In this document: positions 18,460 through 27,215 of the stretch, one piece after another
Position numbering within the stretch: the stretch's first letter is position 1
How the letters are laid out: each line of letters starts with the position of its first letter
Position numbers and translations under genes: made by a program
NCBI GenBank assembly: GCA_949282305.1
Contig: CASDPB010000013.1
Coordinates: 88,555 to 152,554 of the forward strand
DNA length: 64,000 bases
From: an uncultured Lentisphaeria bacterium
GTDB taxonomy: Bacteria > Verrucomicrobiota > Lentisphaeria > Victivallales > UBA1829
Direction of reading: 5' to 3'
Notes under the pieces: model-generated
Database searches by the model: none
Told to the model about the DNA's origin: nothing
The model's input: the letters and a program-made list of their open reading frames with translations, nothing else

Positions 18460-19056
18460 TCAATTTCCCTGGTAAACAGGGTAACGGTATTTGTCTGCCT
18501 CCGTGATTTTCCTCTTTACACGGCAGGGAACGCCGACGGCGACAACGTTGTCAGGAATGGATCTTGAGACTACGCTTCCCGCGCCGATGACGGAATTGTC
18601 TCCGATGGTTACTCCCGCCAGAATGGTGGACCCCGCACCGATCCAGACATTGTTTCCGACCGTGATCGGTTTGGCGATCTCCAGGCCGGCTTTACGCTGT
18701 TCCGGGTCGATAGGGTGCTCGGCCGTTGTAAAACAGCAGTTCGGCGCGATGAAAACATGATTGCCGAATGATACTTTTACTCCGTCGGTGATAATCAGAT
18801 TATGATTGGCATAAAAATAATCGCCGACGAAAATGTTATACCCGTAATCACACCAGAACGGCGGGGTGAAGATCACATTCTCCCCCATCTTTCCAAGCAT
18901 TTCAGCAAGCATTTTCCGCTGGGTTTCCCGGTCATTGGGATTCAGCTGGTTATATTGATAGCATTTATCCTTGCATTTCCGTATTTCCGCTTCAAACTCC
19001 GGATTGTAGCATCCCTGGAAAAGACAATTAACCGGGACAGTCGGCTTTTCTTTCAT
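18460..19056 (-). CDS. Maltose/galactoside O-acetyltransferase-like (left-handed beta-helix)
   Basis: A 198-residue hexapeptide-repeat acetyltransferase of the LacA/Maa type. The N-terminal helical part (KMLAEMLGKMGENVIFTPPFWCDYGYNIFVGDYFYANHN) is diagnostic, and the catalytic histidine lies in TTAEHPIDPEQRKAGLE. The repeats GNNVWIGAGSTILAGVTIGDNSVIGAGSVV form the beta-helix. It transfers acetyl from acetyl-CoA to a sugar hydroxyl in the cytoplasm. The start at 19056 has AGGAG eight bases upstream; the frame is open far upstream but overlaps the URO-D gene and is not coding. It has its own promoter. Confidence 0.93.
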   Translation of the reverse strand: MKEKPTVPVNCLFQGCYNPEFEAEIRKCKDKCYQYNQLNPNDRETQRKMLAEMLGKMGENVIFTPPFWCDYGYNIFVGDYFYANHNLIITDGVKVSFGNHVFIAPNCCFTTAEHPIDPEQRKAGLEIAKPITVGNNVWIGAGSTILAGVTIGDNSVIGAGSVVSRSIPDNVVAVGVPCRVKRKITEADKYRYPVYQGN

Positions 19057-19086
19057 AATTTTTACTCCTGCTGTTGATTTCGAGGT

Positions 19087-19115
19087 AGTATAATTGCAGA
19101 CGTTGTCTTTTTCAA
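19087..19115 (-). promoter_or_regulatory. Promoter of the acetyltransferase gene
   Basis: Minus-strand TTGAAA (19115-19110) and TATACT (19092-19087) with 17 bp between, about 30 bp before the ATG. Confidence 0.65.
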
Positions 19116-19462
19116 GCAAAGTAAAGGCCGTATATTTCATAATGCGGACAGGAAAGACGCCGCAGGAGGAAAACTGGCGGAAGGCGTATTGTCTCCGTGG
19201 ATACGAACGGAGAATCAGGGGAGCATCAGAAAGGGTGTCATGCGCTGCAAACGGCGTGACCAGCTGCCGGCGGATGGGGCGAAACTTCCGAACGCGGCGA
19301 AGCGGATCATGCCGTGGGAGTGATTGCGGCGTCGTCATTGAACATGCGGGGATTTGCAGTTCTTTTTTCCGGCTGAAGAAGACCTTGCGGATGCAGATTC
19401 TGCTTCCCGGCATTTCTGTCAATGCTCTTATTCTTGAAAATGATACCGCAACTGCGCCGGGA
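19116..19462. other. Non-coding interval
   Basis: Between the acetyltransferase promoter and the stop of the URO-D-like gene no protein-like frame, RNA gene or clear repeat is visible. Confidence 0.4.
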
Positions 19463-20578
19463 TTAGAAAAGCTCGTGCAGGCGATCAGTATAATACTGCA
19501 CCAGCTCCCACTTTGTCCCGGGGGGCAGACGGTGATCCGGACAGGGAATGAAGCCACCCAGTTCAATCCAGGGACGAAGCCGGCTGATTTCCGCATCGAC
19601 GGCAGCACGGTCCATGGCGAGCACATTTTTATTCATTCCGCCGATTCCCCGCAGTTCTCTGCCGTATTTCCGTCTCCATGAGGTGAAATCCGGGTTCCAT
19701 GTGCCGATTTCGATGGGGAACATGAGGTTGACCCCACCTTTCAGCCAGAGAGGGATCAGTTCATCAATTTTACCGTCGCAGTCAATGGATGCGATGTTGC
19801 AGGAGTAGCGGCTTGCCAGATCCATCATTTTCCGGTAATGCGGCACACAGGAGTTTGCAAAAAAGTCCGGAGAAACCAGAGGCCCGTGATTATAACAGAT
19901 GTCTTCCCACCAATGCAGGAAATCAGGGCGCAGACCGGCTTCAAACAATATTTTTGCATTCCGAATGGAAAGTTCGGAACATGTGGAAATAATTTCATCA
20001 AGTAATTCCGGGTCGTCAATCTGCAGATAACTCAGATTGACCACGCCGATCCAGTTGCGGATTGTGCCGATCACGCTTCCCACTCCCAGGATGAGCGGTG
20101 TTTCAGTTACGGCATTCCAGGCGGCAATACGTTCCGGCAGGTTGTCCGGAAGACGGTCAGGAGACCATTCCAGACGCCATTTGTAATGCTTTTCCCAACT
20201 TGCTCTGTCTACCAGAAGATGTTCAATTTCCGCCGGAATGGAACAGGTCCCGGCAACTTGGAGTTCAGTAACGCCAACACTGTTGCGGACGTGCCGGTCT
20301 CCGTTGGGAAATGTTGCTGTGACCACCGGCTCAAAGGCGGGGCGGAGCGAGTTGTCCACACCGATTCCGGAAGCGAAATTGCAATCGAAACCAAGACGTT
20401 TTGCTATTGAGGAGCAAACGGCGTTGCCGTCGCACCAGTTTTCCGCCTCCCATTTGCTGATATGTCCCTGAGCTGCCCATTCACGAAGCAGTTCCCCCCA
20501 GTATCCGAAATGGATGACAGGCAAATGATCGGCTTCGCGGTAACTGAGAATATTCATGATGCGTTCACGTGTATTCAT
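19463..20578 (-). CDS. Uroporphyrinogen decarboxylase-like (URO-D/methyltransferase fold) protein
   Basis: A 371-residue protein of the URO-D superfamily that is not a heme-pathway HemE. It begins NTRERIMNILSYREADHLPVIHFGYWGE, the typical opening of URO-D-like methyltransferase-type proteins. Later SYLQIDDPELLDEIISTCSEL, DFLHWWEDICYNHGPLVSPDFF, IASIDCDGKIDELIPLWLKGG and GGMNKNVLAMDRAAVDAEI line the barrel. The HemE N-terminal arginine pair motif is not evident. Such proteins are common in glycan-degrading Lentisphaerota and may handle methyl groups with corrinoid proteins (family knowledge, not shown here). Start at 20578 has AGGAG eight bases upstream. Divergent from an AraC gene that probably controls it. 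Confidence 0.8.
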   Translation of the reverse strand: MNTRERIMNILSYREADHLPVIHFGYWGELLREWAAQGHISKWEAENWCDGNAVCSSIAKRLGFDCNFASGIGVDNSLRPAFEPVVTATFPNGDRHVRNSVGVTELQVAGTCSIPAEIEHLLVDRASWEKHYKWRLEWSPDRLPDNLPERIAAWNAVTETPLILGVGSVIGTIRNWIGVVNLSYLQIDDPELLDEIISTCSELSIRNAKILFEAGLRPDFLHWWEDICYNHGPLVSPDFFANSCVPHYRKMMDLASRYSCNIASIDCDGKIDELIPLWLKGGVNLMFPIEIGTWNPDFTSWRRKYGRELRGIGGMNKNVLAMDRAAVDAEISRLRPWIELGGFIPCPDHRLPPGTKWELVQYYTDRLHELF

Positions 20579-20702
20579 TTTCTTGCTCCTGACTGTTTTA
20601 GACAAGAGGAAATATAATCATGAAAAACGGAAAGAGAAATGGAAAAAAAGAAAAAGAAATGTATTATAATAATATGAATAGAAGATAAAAAGAGGGAAGA
20701 CA

Positions 20703-21446
20703 ATGGCGGTCAGAATCTGCAATTATATCCACTGCCAGGCAGGTACATCGTGGGGTCCGCGTGTCCTGAATGACTGTGAATTGATTTATTTTGTATCCGG
20801 TGCTGTGCGGTGGTTTGTCCAGGAGGAAAAGAGTGTCAGAATGGAACCGCACAGTGTTCTCCTGATCCCGCCCGGTTTGCGGCACACTCTGGTCTGCGAG
20901 CTTCCGAGTGTCATCAGCTGCATTCATCTGGATGCGGAGGAGCGGAAATGGCAGTTGTACCGTCCGGAACGGCAGGAGGCTGCCAGACTTTACGGCTTGT
21001 TCCGCGAGTGTGTCCGTGAATTCGGAAACGTGCTGCCGGAGCGGGAACGTCTGCTCACTCTTTTGACTGAGGAGATCCTGCTTCGGCTGCACAGGCAGAA
21101 CCTTCTGACCGGCCGCCGCCGTTCGCAGCTGCTGGAACGCCTGACCGCTTATATCGACACTCACTCAGATCAGAAACTGAACCGCAGGGTTTTGGCGGAA
21201 CATTTCCAGGTCACGCCGGAACATGTGAATTATCTGTTCCGCAGTCAACTCGGAATTTCACCTTCCTACTACATCAATCGGCAGCGCATTTACCGGGCTT
21301 ATGAATTATTGCTGACCGGCAATGCCCCGTTGAAAGCAATTGCCGCCGCTGTCGGTTTTGAAGATGAATATTATTTCGGGCGGGTGTTCAAACAGATCAT
21401 CGGTTCTTCTCCGGGCCGGATCCGTAAAAGCGGATGCGGACACTGA
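20703..21446 (+). CDS. AraC-family transcriptional regulator
   Basis: A 247-residue protein with an N-terminal cupin (ELIYFVSGAVRWFVQEEKSVRMEPHSVLLIPPGLRHTL) and a C-terminal AraC DNA-binding domain. The latter shows LNRRVLAEHFQVTPEHVNYLFRSQLGISPSYYINRQRI followed by LKAIAAAVGFEDEYYFGRVFKQIIGSSPGRIRK. A TATAAT lies at 20665-20670 and GAGGGAAG just before the ATG. It is divergent from the URO-D-like gene with about 124 bp between starts, so it likely regulates that gene. Signal unknown. Confidence 0.92.
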   Translation: MAVRICNYIHCQAGTSWGPRVLNDCELIYFVSGAVRWFVQEEKSVRMEPHSVLLIPPGLRHTLVCELPSVISCIHLDAEERKWQLYRPERQEAARLYGLFRECVREFGNVLPERERLLTLLTEEILLRLHRQNLLTGRRRSQLLERLTAYIDTHSDQKLNRRVLAEHFQVTPEHVNYLFRSQLGISPSYYINRQRIYRAYELLLTGNAPLKAIAAAVGFEDEYYFGRVFKQIIGSSPGRIRKSGCGH

Positions 21447-21598
21447 AAAGGGAGGAGTCTTTTCTCCACTGTTCCCATGTCATGAATCCGCATAAAGCGC
21501 CGCAACATGTTTTCCGCCACGCGGAATCAGATAAAGAAAACCTTCCGGCGAACGTATGTCAGGACAAGGAGCCTTGCTGAAAATATTGCGGATACGAA

Positions 21599-21613
21599 CC
21601 GGACAGCGTCCGG
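21599..21613 (-). terminator. Hairpin after the rhamnosidase gene
   Basis: CCGGAC-AGC-GTCCGG forms a perfect 6-bp stem 15 bp downstream of the GH78 stop, at the end of a long minus-strand operon. There is no U-run, so it is a weak candidate. Confidence 0.35.
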
Positions 21614-21627
21614 CATCTCCGCCGGTG

Positions 21628-23820
21628 TTACAGCAGAGTGATGCCTTCTCCTGTTTCAACCTTTAATTCCGGGATGCCTTGCACCCGGTGCCATTCCACC
21701 TTTATTACGCCGTGCGGAGTCTGCAGAGATGCAGCAAAACGGCCCAGCCCGGCGGGATACAGAGGGGCGATCTTCAATTCCCCCGCAGCTGCGAAACGTT
21801 CATCCAGACGAATTCCGCCGAGGTATTCAAAGGCGAAAGCCGGGAAGTCCCCAAACATGATGTGATTCCGGGAAGAACTGCCTTCCCATGTTTCCCATAA
21901 CGTGGTTGCTCCCCTGCGCAGCCACTGAACCCATCCCGGATATTCCGGCTGAGTGAACAAGTTCCAGGCATAATCAATGTAACCGTGGGCGGCCAAAGCG
22001 CGCGGGACATATTTTGCGCCGATAATTCCGAATTGGGCGGTAAAATTTTGAGCTGCGCACATCTGTGCCAGTTTTGCCGCGGCAAGTTTTTGTTCCGTCT
22101 CGTCTTCCGTCATTTCGAATTCCAGTGCGAGAGCCAGTTCCGTCGGAGTATTGCCGCCCCAGCATTCCGGGGCAGGATGAAACACGCGGCGCAGTGCCTT
22201 TTTCACTTCCGCTGCCCGTTCCATTAAAAGCCGCCTGTCTTCCGGCAGATTCAAAAGCGCGGCAATACGTCCGGCGATTTCCATGATATGCGAATAATAT
22301 ACCGTGGAGGCGAAACGGCAGTCCACATTTCCACCGACGTTTCCGGGAGCGCACCAGTCCGCCAGTCCGAAATTGATCGTTCCGTCATGCAGAGTCCGGC
22401 TTCTCAGATACTCAAAATAACGCAGCATGTTCGGATAATAGCGCTGCAGCACGGTTTCGTCACCGGTATGCAGATAGATTTCATATGGAATATGCACCAG
22501 GGCACAATCCCATAAAGGCCCGCTGGCACAGTTGAATCCCCAGGAACCTCCGTTTGGCACAATGGACGCCAACTGTCCGTTCGGGCGCTGCGTATCGCAA
22601 ATCATGTCCAGCCAATGGATGTAATTTGCCGCTGCATCGAAGAAAAACAGTCCGGTCGCTGCCGCCAGCTGAGCGTCGCCTGTCCATCCGTTTTTCTCCC
22701 GGTGCGGACAATCGGTCGGAATCCCCGTAAAATTTCCCTGGTATGAGCGCAGAGCACATGCTGTCAGCTGCATGAAGTCATGACTGGAACACTGGTATTC
22801 TCCGATTCTGCGCATGTCTGAAGCAATGAATTCCGCAGTGACCTTCCGCAGAACGCCTGTTCCTTTTCGGGAAATCAGGGCATAGCGGAATCCGTGATAT
22901 GTAAAACGGGGATGCCAGATTTCCACTCCCTTTCCCGCTGCGATGTAATGGTCTGTCTGAAACTCGCCGGAAAGTACAAAATCGGTCAGATGATTAAGTT
23001 CAGGCGATTCCGGTCTGCCATCAGGACCGGCGGCTTCCCAATAACGGATAATAAACTCCGTTCCGGGGTCGGCTTCAACGGCAATCTCGCACCATCCCGT
23101 CAGATTTTCACCGAAATCCGCGATGATTTCCCCCTCATGCTCTGTGACTGATACCGCGTCAATCCGCCTGACGACCCTGCACGGGGGGGCAGTCTGTTCC
23201 TCCAATATTCCTCCGGGTGGCGCAACAAGGTATGCAGATTCCCAGCCGGAATCATCGAATCCGTTAAGCATCCACCCGTCCGGTTCCTTTGTCGCGTCAA
23301 AATGTTCACCGTTGCGCAGTCCGTCAAATTGAATGCCTCCCGAGGCGGCTTTCCAAGTCTCGTCCGATGCGAGGAGAACGGAACCGTCGACTTCAAGTTC
23401 CAGCCACATTTTCGGTGCATCGCGCCACGCGGCTTTGTCAAAATGCCAGACATCGGCGGTATGAGTATTATACCAGCCGTTCCCAAGACGTGCTGCCAGA
23501 GTGTGGCGTCCGCGCGTGAGCTTCGTGGTGACATCAAAGCGCAGAAAACCGGTGTGTCTGTCATATATGCTGACGACGGGGGACAGCACCGCATCTCCGA
23601 GTTTTTCTCCGTCAAGATACAATTCCCCGTAACCGAGACCGCAGAAACGGATCTGCGCGGAGCGGGGGATGGACGAAATCTCAAATTCCTTACGGAAATA
23701 TGGCGCGGGCAGCACCGGGCTGCGCCATGTGATTCCTGTAGCGCACTCACGCCCGATGAAACGGGCCTGTCGGAACTTTGCAGTCATTTCCCTGCATGTG
23801 GAAGCGTAAAGGGGATCCAT
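21628..23820 (-). CDS. Alpha-L-rhamnosidase, GH78
   Basis: A 730-residue GH78 enzyme without a signal peptide. The N-terminal beta domains carry FEISSIPRSAQIRFCGLGYGELYLDGEKLGD and the conserved block YDRHTGFLRFDVTTKL...LGNGWYN. The (alpha/alpha)6 barrel has the signature GIPTDCPHREKNGWTGDAQ near residue 368, with acidic residues at the active site, and TTLWETWEGSSSRNHIMFG near residue 643 with the catalytic glutamate. Expected reaction: hydrolysis of terminal alpha-L-rhamnose, in the cytoplasm, after import of rhamnosylated oligosaccharides or glycosides. Starts 29 bp after the LacI gene, with GGAG before the ATG; last gene of its operon. Confidence 0.95.
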   Translation of the reverse strand: MDPLYASTCREMTAKFRQARFIGRECATGITWRSPVLPAPYFRKEFEISSIPRSAQIRFCGLGYGELYLDGEKLGDAVLSPVVSIYDRHTGFLRFDVTTKLTRGRHTLAARLGNGWYNTHTADVWHFDKAAWRDAPKMWLELEVDGSVLLASDETWKAASGGIQFDGLRNGEHFDATKEPDGWMLNGFDDSGWESAYLVAPPGGILEEQTAPPCRVVRRIDAVSVTEHEGEIIADFGENLTGWCEIAVEADPGTEFIIRYWEAAGPDGRPESPELNHLTDFVLSGEFQTDHYIAAGKGVEIWHPRFTYHGFRYALISRKGTGVLRKVTAEFIASDMRRIGEYQCSSHDFMQLTACALRSYQGNFTGIPTDCPHREKNGWTGDAQLAAATGLFFFDAAANYIHWLDMICDTQRPNGQLASIVPNGGSWGFNCASGPLWDCALVHIPYEIYLHTGDETVLQRYYPNMLRYFEYLRSRTLHDGTINFGLADWCAPGNVGGNVDCRFASTVYYSHIMEIAGRIAALLNLPEDRRLLMERAAEVKKALRRVFHPAPECWGGNTPTELALALEFEMTEDETEQKLAAAKLAQMCAAQNFTAQFGIIGAKYVPRALAAHGYIDYAWNLFTQPEYPGWVQWLRRGATTLWETWEGSSSRNHIMFGDFPAFAFEYLGGIRLDERFAAAGELKIAPLYPAGLGRFAASLQTPHGVIKVEWHRVQGIPELKVETGEGITLL

Positions 23821-23849
23821 AAAAAACTCCAGATTTTTTCGGTTCGCCG

Positions 23850-24872
23850 TTATCGGCAGCTGTCACCGGGAAGAATTTCTGCCGGAACCAATGTTTCCGT
23901 GGCATCAGTCCTGCCGAGGAAAATATCCAGTGCCAGCCGACTGATTTTGCTCGGTTTGAAACTGATGCCTGCCAGACTCAATGTCCCGCAGCGTGAAAAA
24001 CGCCATAGGTTTCCGCTGAACAGGGCAATATCCTCGGGCACACGGATTCCACGGTTGAACAAAACCCGCATTGTCCAGAATGCCGACTCATCGTCATGCA
24101 GCATCAGGGCATCCGGTTTTTTCTCCAGCAGCGGAATCACTGCTTTCTGCGCATCCTCCTCCGAGGTGAAAAAGTCCGGGTTGCAGTGGAAAAAAGGTTC
24201 TTCCGGAGGAACCAGACCTGCATCTTCATAAGCGGCAAGAAATCCGTTCAAAGCGAGTTGATAGCAGGAATCGTTACGGTGGTTGCGCAGATGGTAAATC
24301 CGGCGTCTGCCATTTTTCAGCAGGTATGCCACGGCACGGCGGTAATTGTCGAAATCATCCGATGCAATATACGGGAAACGGGTTTTCCCGAGAGGCTTGT
24401 CAAAGAACACCACCTGGTCGAAGTTCTCAAACAATCCCGGGACCGCCGCTCCGAATTCCGGATAGGCATGAGTAAGACAAAACACTCTTCGTATGCCGCT
24501 TCCGAGAAACACGTTGACATACTTGCGTATTTGTTCAAAATCATTATGCAGCATACCGATCATTACAAACAGACCGTTCTGTGAAACAAGTTTTTCAAAT
24601 TCCGAGACAATGTCCCGGTAAAGAAACGGAGCATGACTGTCCAGAGTTACTCCGATGACATCATCATAGCGCTGTGAAGCCAGTTTTCTGGCATTCAGGT
24701 TCGGATGGTAATTCAGCCGCCGTGCGACTTCCATGATTCGCTTCAGCGTGGCGCTTGAAACCTGGGAATTGCCTTTGCTCCGATTCAGAACCGTTGATGC
24801 CGTGGACAGGGAACACTTGGCGGCATTCGCCACATCCTGCAACGTTGCACGTTTTGGCACAGTCTGGCTCAT
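23850..24872 (-). CDS. LacI-family transcriptional regulator
   Basis: A 340-residue protein, exact LacI family length. The helix-turn-helix is TLQDVANAAKCSLSTASTVLNRS and the hinge helix region is RRLNYHPNLNARKLASQR. The sensor domain follows (YDDVIGVTLDSHAPFLYRDIVSEFEKLV...; ALMLHDDESAFWTMRVLFNRGIRVPEDIALFSGN). Start at 24872 has a GGAGA upstream. It sits inside the operon, between the GH38-like and GH78 genes. The perfect palindrome at 33052-33071, with the central AAGCGCTT typical of LacI-family operators, is the obvious candidate site, so it likely represses its own operon until a rhamnose- or mannose-containing sugar binds (inference). Confidence 0.92.
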   Translation of the reverse strand: MSQTVPKRATLQDVANAAKCSLSTASTVLNRSKGNSQVSSATLKRIMEVARRLNYHPNLNARKLASQRYDDVIGVTLDSHAPFLYRDIVSEFEKLVSQNGLFVMIGMLHNDFEQIRKYVNVFLGSGIRRVFCLTHAYPEFGAAVPGLFENFDQVVFFDKPLGKTRFPYIASDDFDNYRRAVAYLLKNGRRRIYHLRNHRNDSCYQLALNGFLAAYEDAGLVPPEEPFFHCNPDFFTSEEDAQKAVIPLLEKKPDALMLHDDESAFWTMRVLFNRGIRVPEDIALFSGNLWRFSRCGTLSLAGISFKPSKISRLALDIFLGRTDATETLVPAEILPGDSCR

Positions 24873-24933
24873 AATTTCAGATCTCCGGTATTTGATTGCA
24901 TTCCGAATAATATAAATCTTCTTTTTCAGGTTT

Positions 24934-26949
24934 TCAATCCTTTTTCCAGCGAAAACGGAAGCGGCACCGGAAATCATCCCCGTTCCATTGCGGAAAATTT
25001 GTTCCCCACTGGTTGTTCATCAGGCAGAAGCCGAAACGTCCGGCGGGTTGTGCGGGGTTCGGATCATAGTGCCACAACTCACGGTCATCCGGCAAGAACA
25101 GAGGAGCATCCATTGAATCCAGGATCAGGACGTTGTCCGCTTTTCTGATCCGGAGCGAAGATTCCGAGTCAACGGCATGAATTCCGGTTCCTCCTCCATA
25201 CACTACCTGCGCAGGATCAATCCGGCAGCCGAGTTTTCCCATGCGCCACTCGGAATCGGCGGAACCGATTTTGAAATGCGCGATAATTGCCTCCGGTTTA
25301 CGATCGGCACTCTTGCCAAACCACTGCAGCGTAATGTCCAGCTGTGCGTCATGCCGATGAAAAGCATATTCGACTTCCAGTCGTGATGGCGCACCGGTTT
25401 GCCTTGACAGGGGTTCCGGCCATTGCAGGCAGACCCGGACAATATTTCGTTCCGTATCAGTATCATCATGGACAAAGCGCGCATTGCCGGGAGGGAACAC
25501 GCCGGACGCAGATTCCTCCGGCAAACCGATTTTTCCGAAATCCCATGCCGCCCATCCGACCTGTTCCACTGTGCCGTCCCACGGGCAGTATTCCCGGAGA
25601 TAACGCAGCATCTCTTTGCTGCCGTACGTATGATAGTTTACCTGCAGCAGCGCTTCGCCGTCGATTCCGTATGAATATTTCCCCGCGGGATCAATAAGAT
25701 GAACCAGATTTCCGCAGGGATCGAATTTCGCATGAAAGCGTTCTGTTTTCACTTCGGGAATCTGCTTTTTCCCGTGAGAAAAGTCCCAAGGAACCGGTGT
25801 CAGCGCAGCCAGGTCTGCCGCGGCCTCCCTCTGTTTCTCTACAGGCAGAGCCTGCAATGCCGCATCAAGATAATTCCGCTGTTCCTTCCAGGATTCCTCA
25901 ACCTTTATAAAATTCGGCTGTGTTTTCCGCAGCTCGTCCAGTTCTTCGCGACTCCAATGCACATCATCCCCCAGATGGGATTTGATGTCCAGTCCCCAGG
26001 TATGCTCTCCGACCAGTGCCAGGTTGCGGTCAAAACTGCGGGGCACTTCCGCGGGCTTCAACTTTTTCCGGAAACGCAGAAGTTCACGAAAACGTGCGGT
26101 TTTCACGTAATCCGAGGCGATACCGTGAATCCAGCTGTCGCCGATTTCGGATTTGACCACGGGAAGAGAATCGCGAAAAGGCAGTATTGTATCGGCAAGA
26201 TCATTCAGTGATACCATTGAAACGGCGGCGTTCGGATACTGCAAGCGCATTTCGCGGAAAAACTGCCGCACCATGCCGACGCCCGGCGGCGATTTGTTAT
26301 CGCCGCCATGCAGAAACACCACTCTTGTCATTCCATCCGGCAAATTCATATCCGTTCCATACCCATTTCCGGCGAACATGACTACAATTTCCGATCCGTC
26401 GACCTGCCATCGGAAGAGCTGCGGCAGTTCCGGGGCATAAGAGGCGGCATTGATTCCGAAATGCAGAAATTGAACTCCCCCGCCGCGCAGCAGCGGAACA
26501 ATTCCGCGGCAGTGCCCGGGGACATCGGTCATTTTCGCAGCCAATGTCCTGCGCCCGAATGCAGCATCCAGTTCCCGGCAATCCTGAAGCAATGCCGCAA
26601 ACAGTGACGAGTCGAAAAGTTCACTGTGAACGGTAAACGGCAGTGCATGATAAGCCAGGATGCCGTCCGCTAATGCCGCTTCACATTCCCGCCTGGCTCT
26701 GCCGCGCGTCTGCCGCCAGTATTCATACAGAATGTAGCTGCCGGTATTCCAGACCAGATTCTCTCCGGTGTGTTCCGATTCAAGCTGCCGTGCCGTCTGA
26801 ATTACTTCGGGAATGTAGTTGTTCAGATATTGTTCACGGACTTTCCCCGCAAAATCCGTGAACCCAATATCCAGATGCGTTTTGCATAACACAAGGATAC
26901 GGCGGATTTTGACGTCGGCAATGCAGCGTCTCCAAAATGCTTCTTTCAT
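24934..26949 (-). CDS. GH38-like (alpha-mannosidase family, DUF5054-like) enzyme
   Basis: A 671-residue protein whose N-terminal half is a GH38-type (beta/alpha)7 barrel. KTHLDIGFTDF near residue 25 gives the zinc-binding His-x-Asp. KMTDVPGHCRGIVPLL near residue 140 carries the aspartate at the nucleophile position. GEHTWGLDIKSHLGDD near residue 325 offers another conserved histidine. The C-terminal half is a beta-sandwich as in family 38 and relatives. Start at 26949 has AAGGAAG upstream; an in-frame ATG further upstream would add a short hydrophobic stretch, so export cannot be fully excluded. Predicted alpha-mannosidase-like hydrolase of oligosaccharides in the cytoplasm; substrate unproven. 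Confidence 0.8.
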   Translation of the reverse strand: MKEAFWRRCIADVKIRRILVLCKTHLDIGFTDFAGKVREQYLNNYIPEVIQTARQLESEHTGENLVWNTGSYILYEYWRQTRGRARRECEAALADGILAYHALPFTVHSELFDSSLFAALLQDCRELDAAFGRRTLAAKMTDVPGHCRGIVPLLRGGGVQFLHFGINAASYAPELPQLFRWQVDGSEIVVMFAGNGYGTDMNLPDGMTRVVFLHGGDNKSPPGVGMVRQFFREMRLQYPNAAVSMVSLNDLADTILPFRDSLPVVKSEIGDSWIHGIASDYVKTARFRELLRFRKKLKPAEVPRSFDRNLALVGEHTWGLDIKSHLGDDVHWSREELDELRKTQPNFIKVEESWKEQRNYLDAALQALPVEKQREAAADLAALTPVPWDFSHGKKQIPEVKTERFHAKFDPCGNLVHLIDPAGKYSYGIDGEALLQVNYHTYGSKEMLRYLREYCPWDGTVEQVGWAAWDFGKIGLPEESASGVFPPGNARFVHDDTDTERNIVRVCLQWPEPLSRQTGAPSRLEVEYAFHRHDAQLDITLQWFGKSADRKPEAIIAHFKIGSADSEWRMGKLGCRIDPAQVVYGGGTGIHAVDSESSLRIRKADNVLILDSMDAPLFLPDDRELWHYDPNPAQPAGRFGFCLMNNQWGTNFPQWNGDDFRCRFRFRWKKD

Positions 26950-27215
26950 TTCTTCCTTCTTTCTTGAAGACAGTCTTCGCTGTTTTTCATCGTTTTGACA
27001 TCCGGCTTTGCTGATGAGAAGCAATATGCCTGCAACATGCAGCCGATTTTCCATATCGCACTTCTGAAATGAGGTGAAACTTCTCATCCGGTGGACGGAT
27101 TGTTTCAGGCGGATTCATGAAATGCCCGAGGATAGATGCGCCGGGTTCCGGCATAACCGCCAGAATCCCGGAGAAACTGTTTTCCCCGGGATTTTCTTCC
27201 CGGCGCCTTCCGATT
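26950..27215. other. Intergenic region with an imperfect stem-loop
   Basis: The 266-bp gap separates the GH38-like gene from the large CBM9 protein upstream. AATCCCGG (27173-27180) and CCGGGATT (27195-27202) form an 8-bp stem with a partly pairing loop about 15 bp after the upstream stop. It may reduce read-through, so the GH38-LacI-GH78 part could also have its own promoter; none is obvious. Confidence 0.4.

Noticed and set aside
19057..19681. Open frames in both directions between the acetyltransferase and URO-D genes
   Set aside because: They overlap the end of the URO-D gene, lack ribosome sites and show no domain; the acetyltransferase has its own promoter and AGGAG at 19056.
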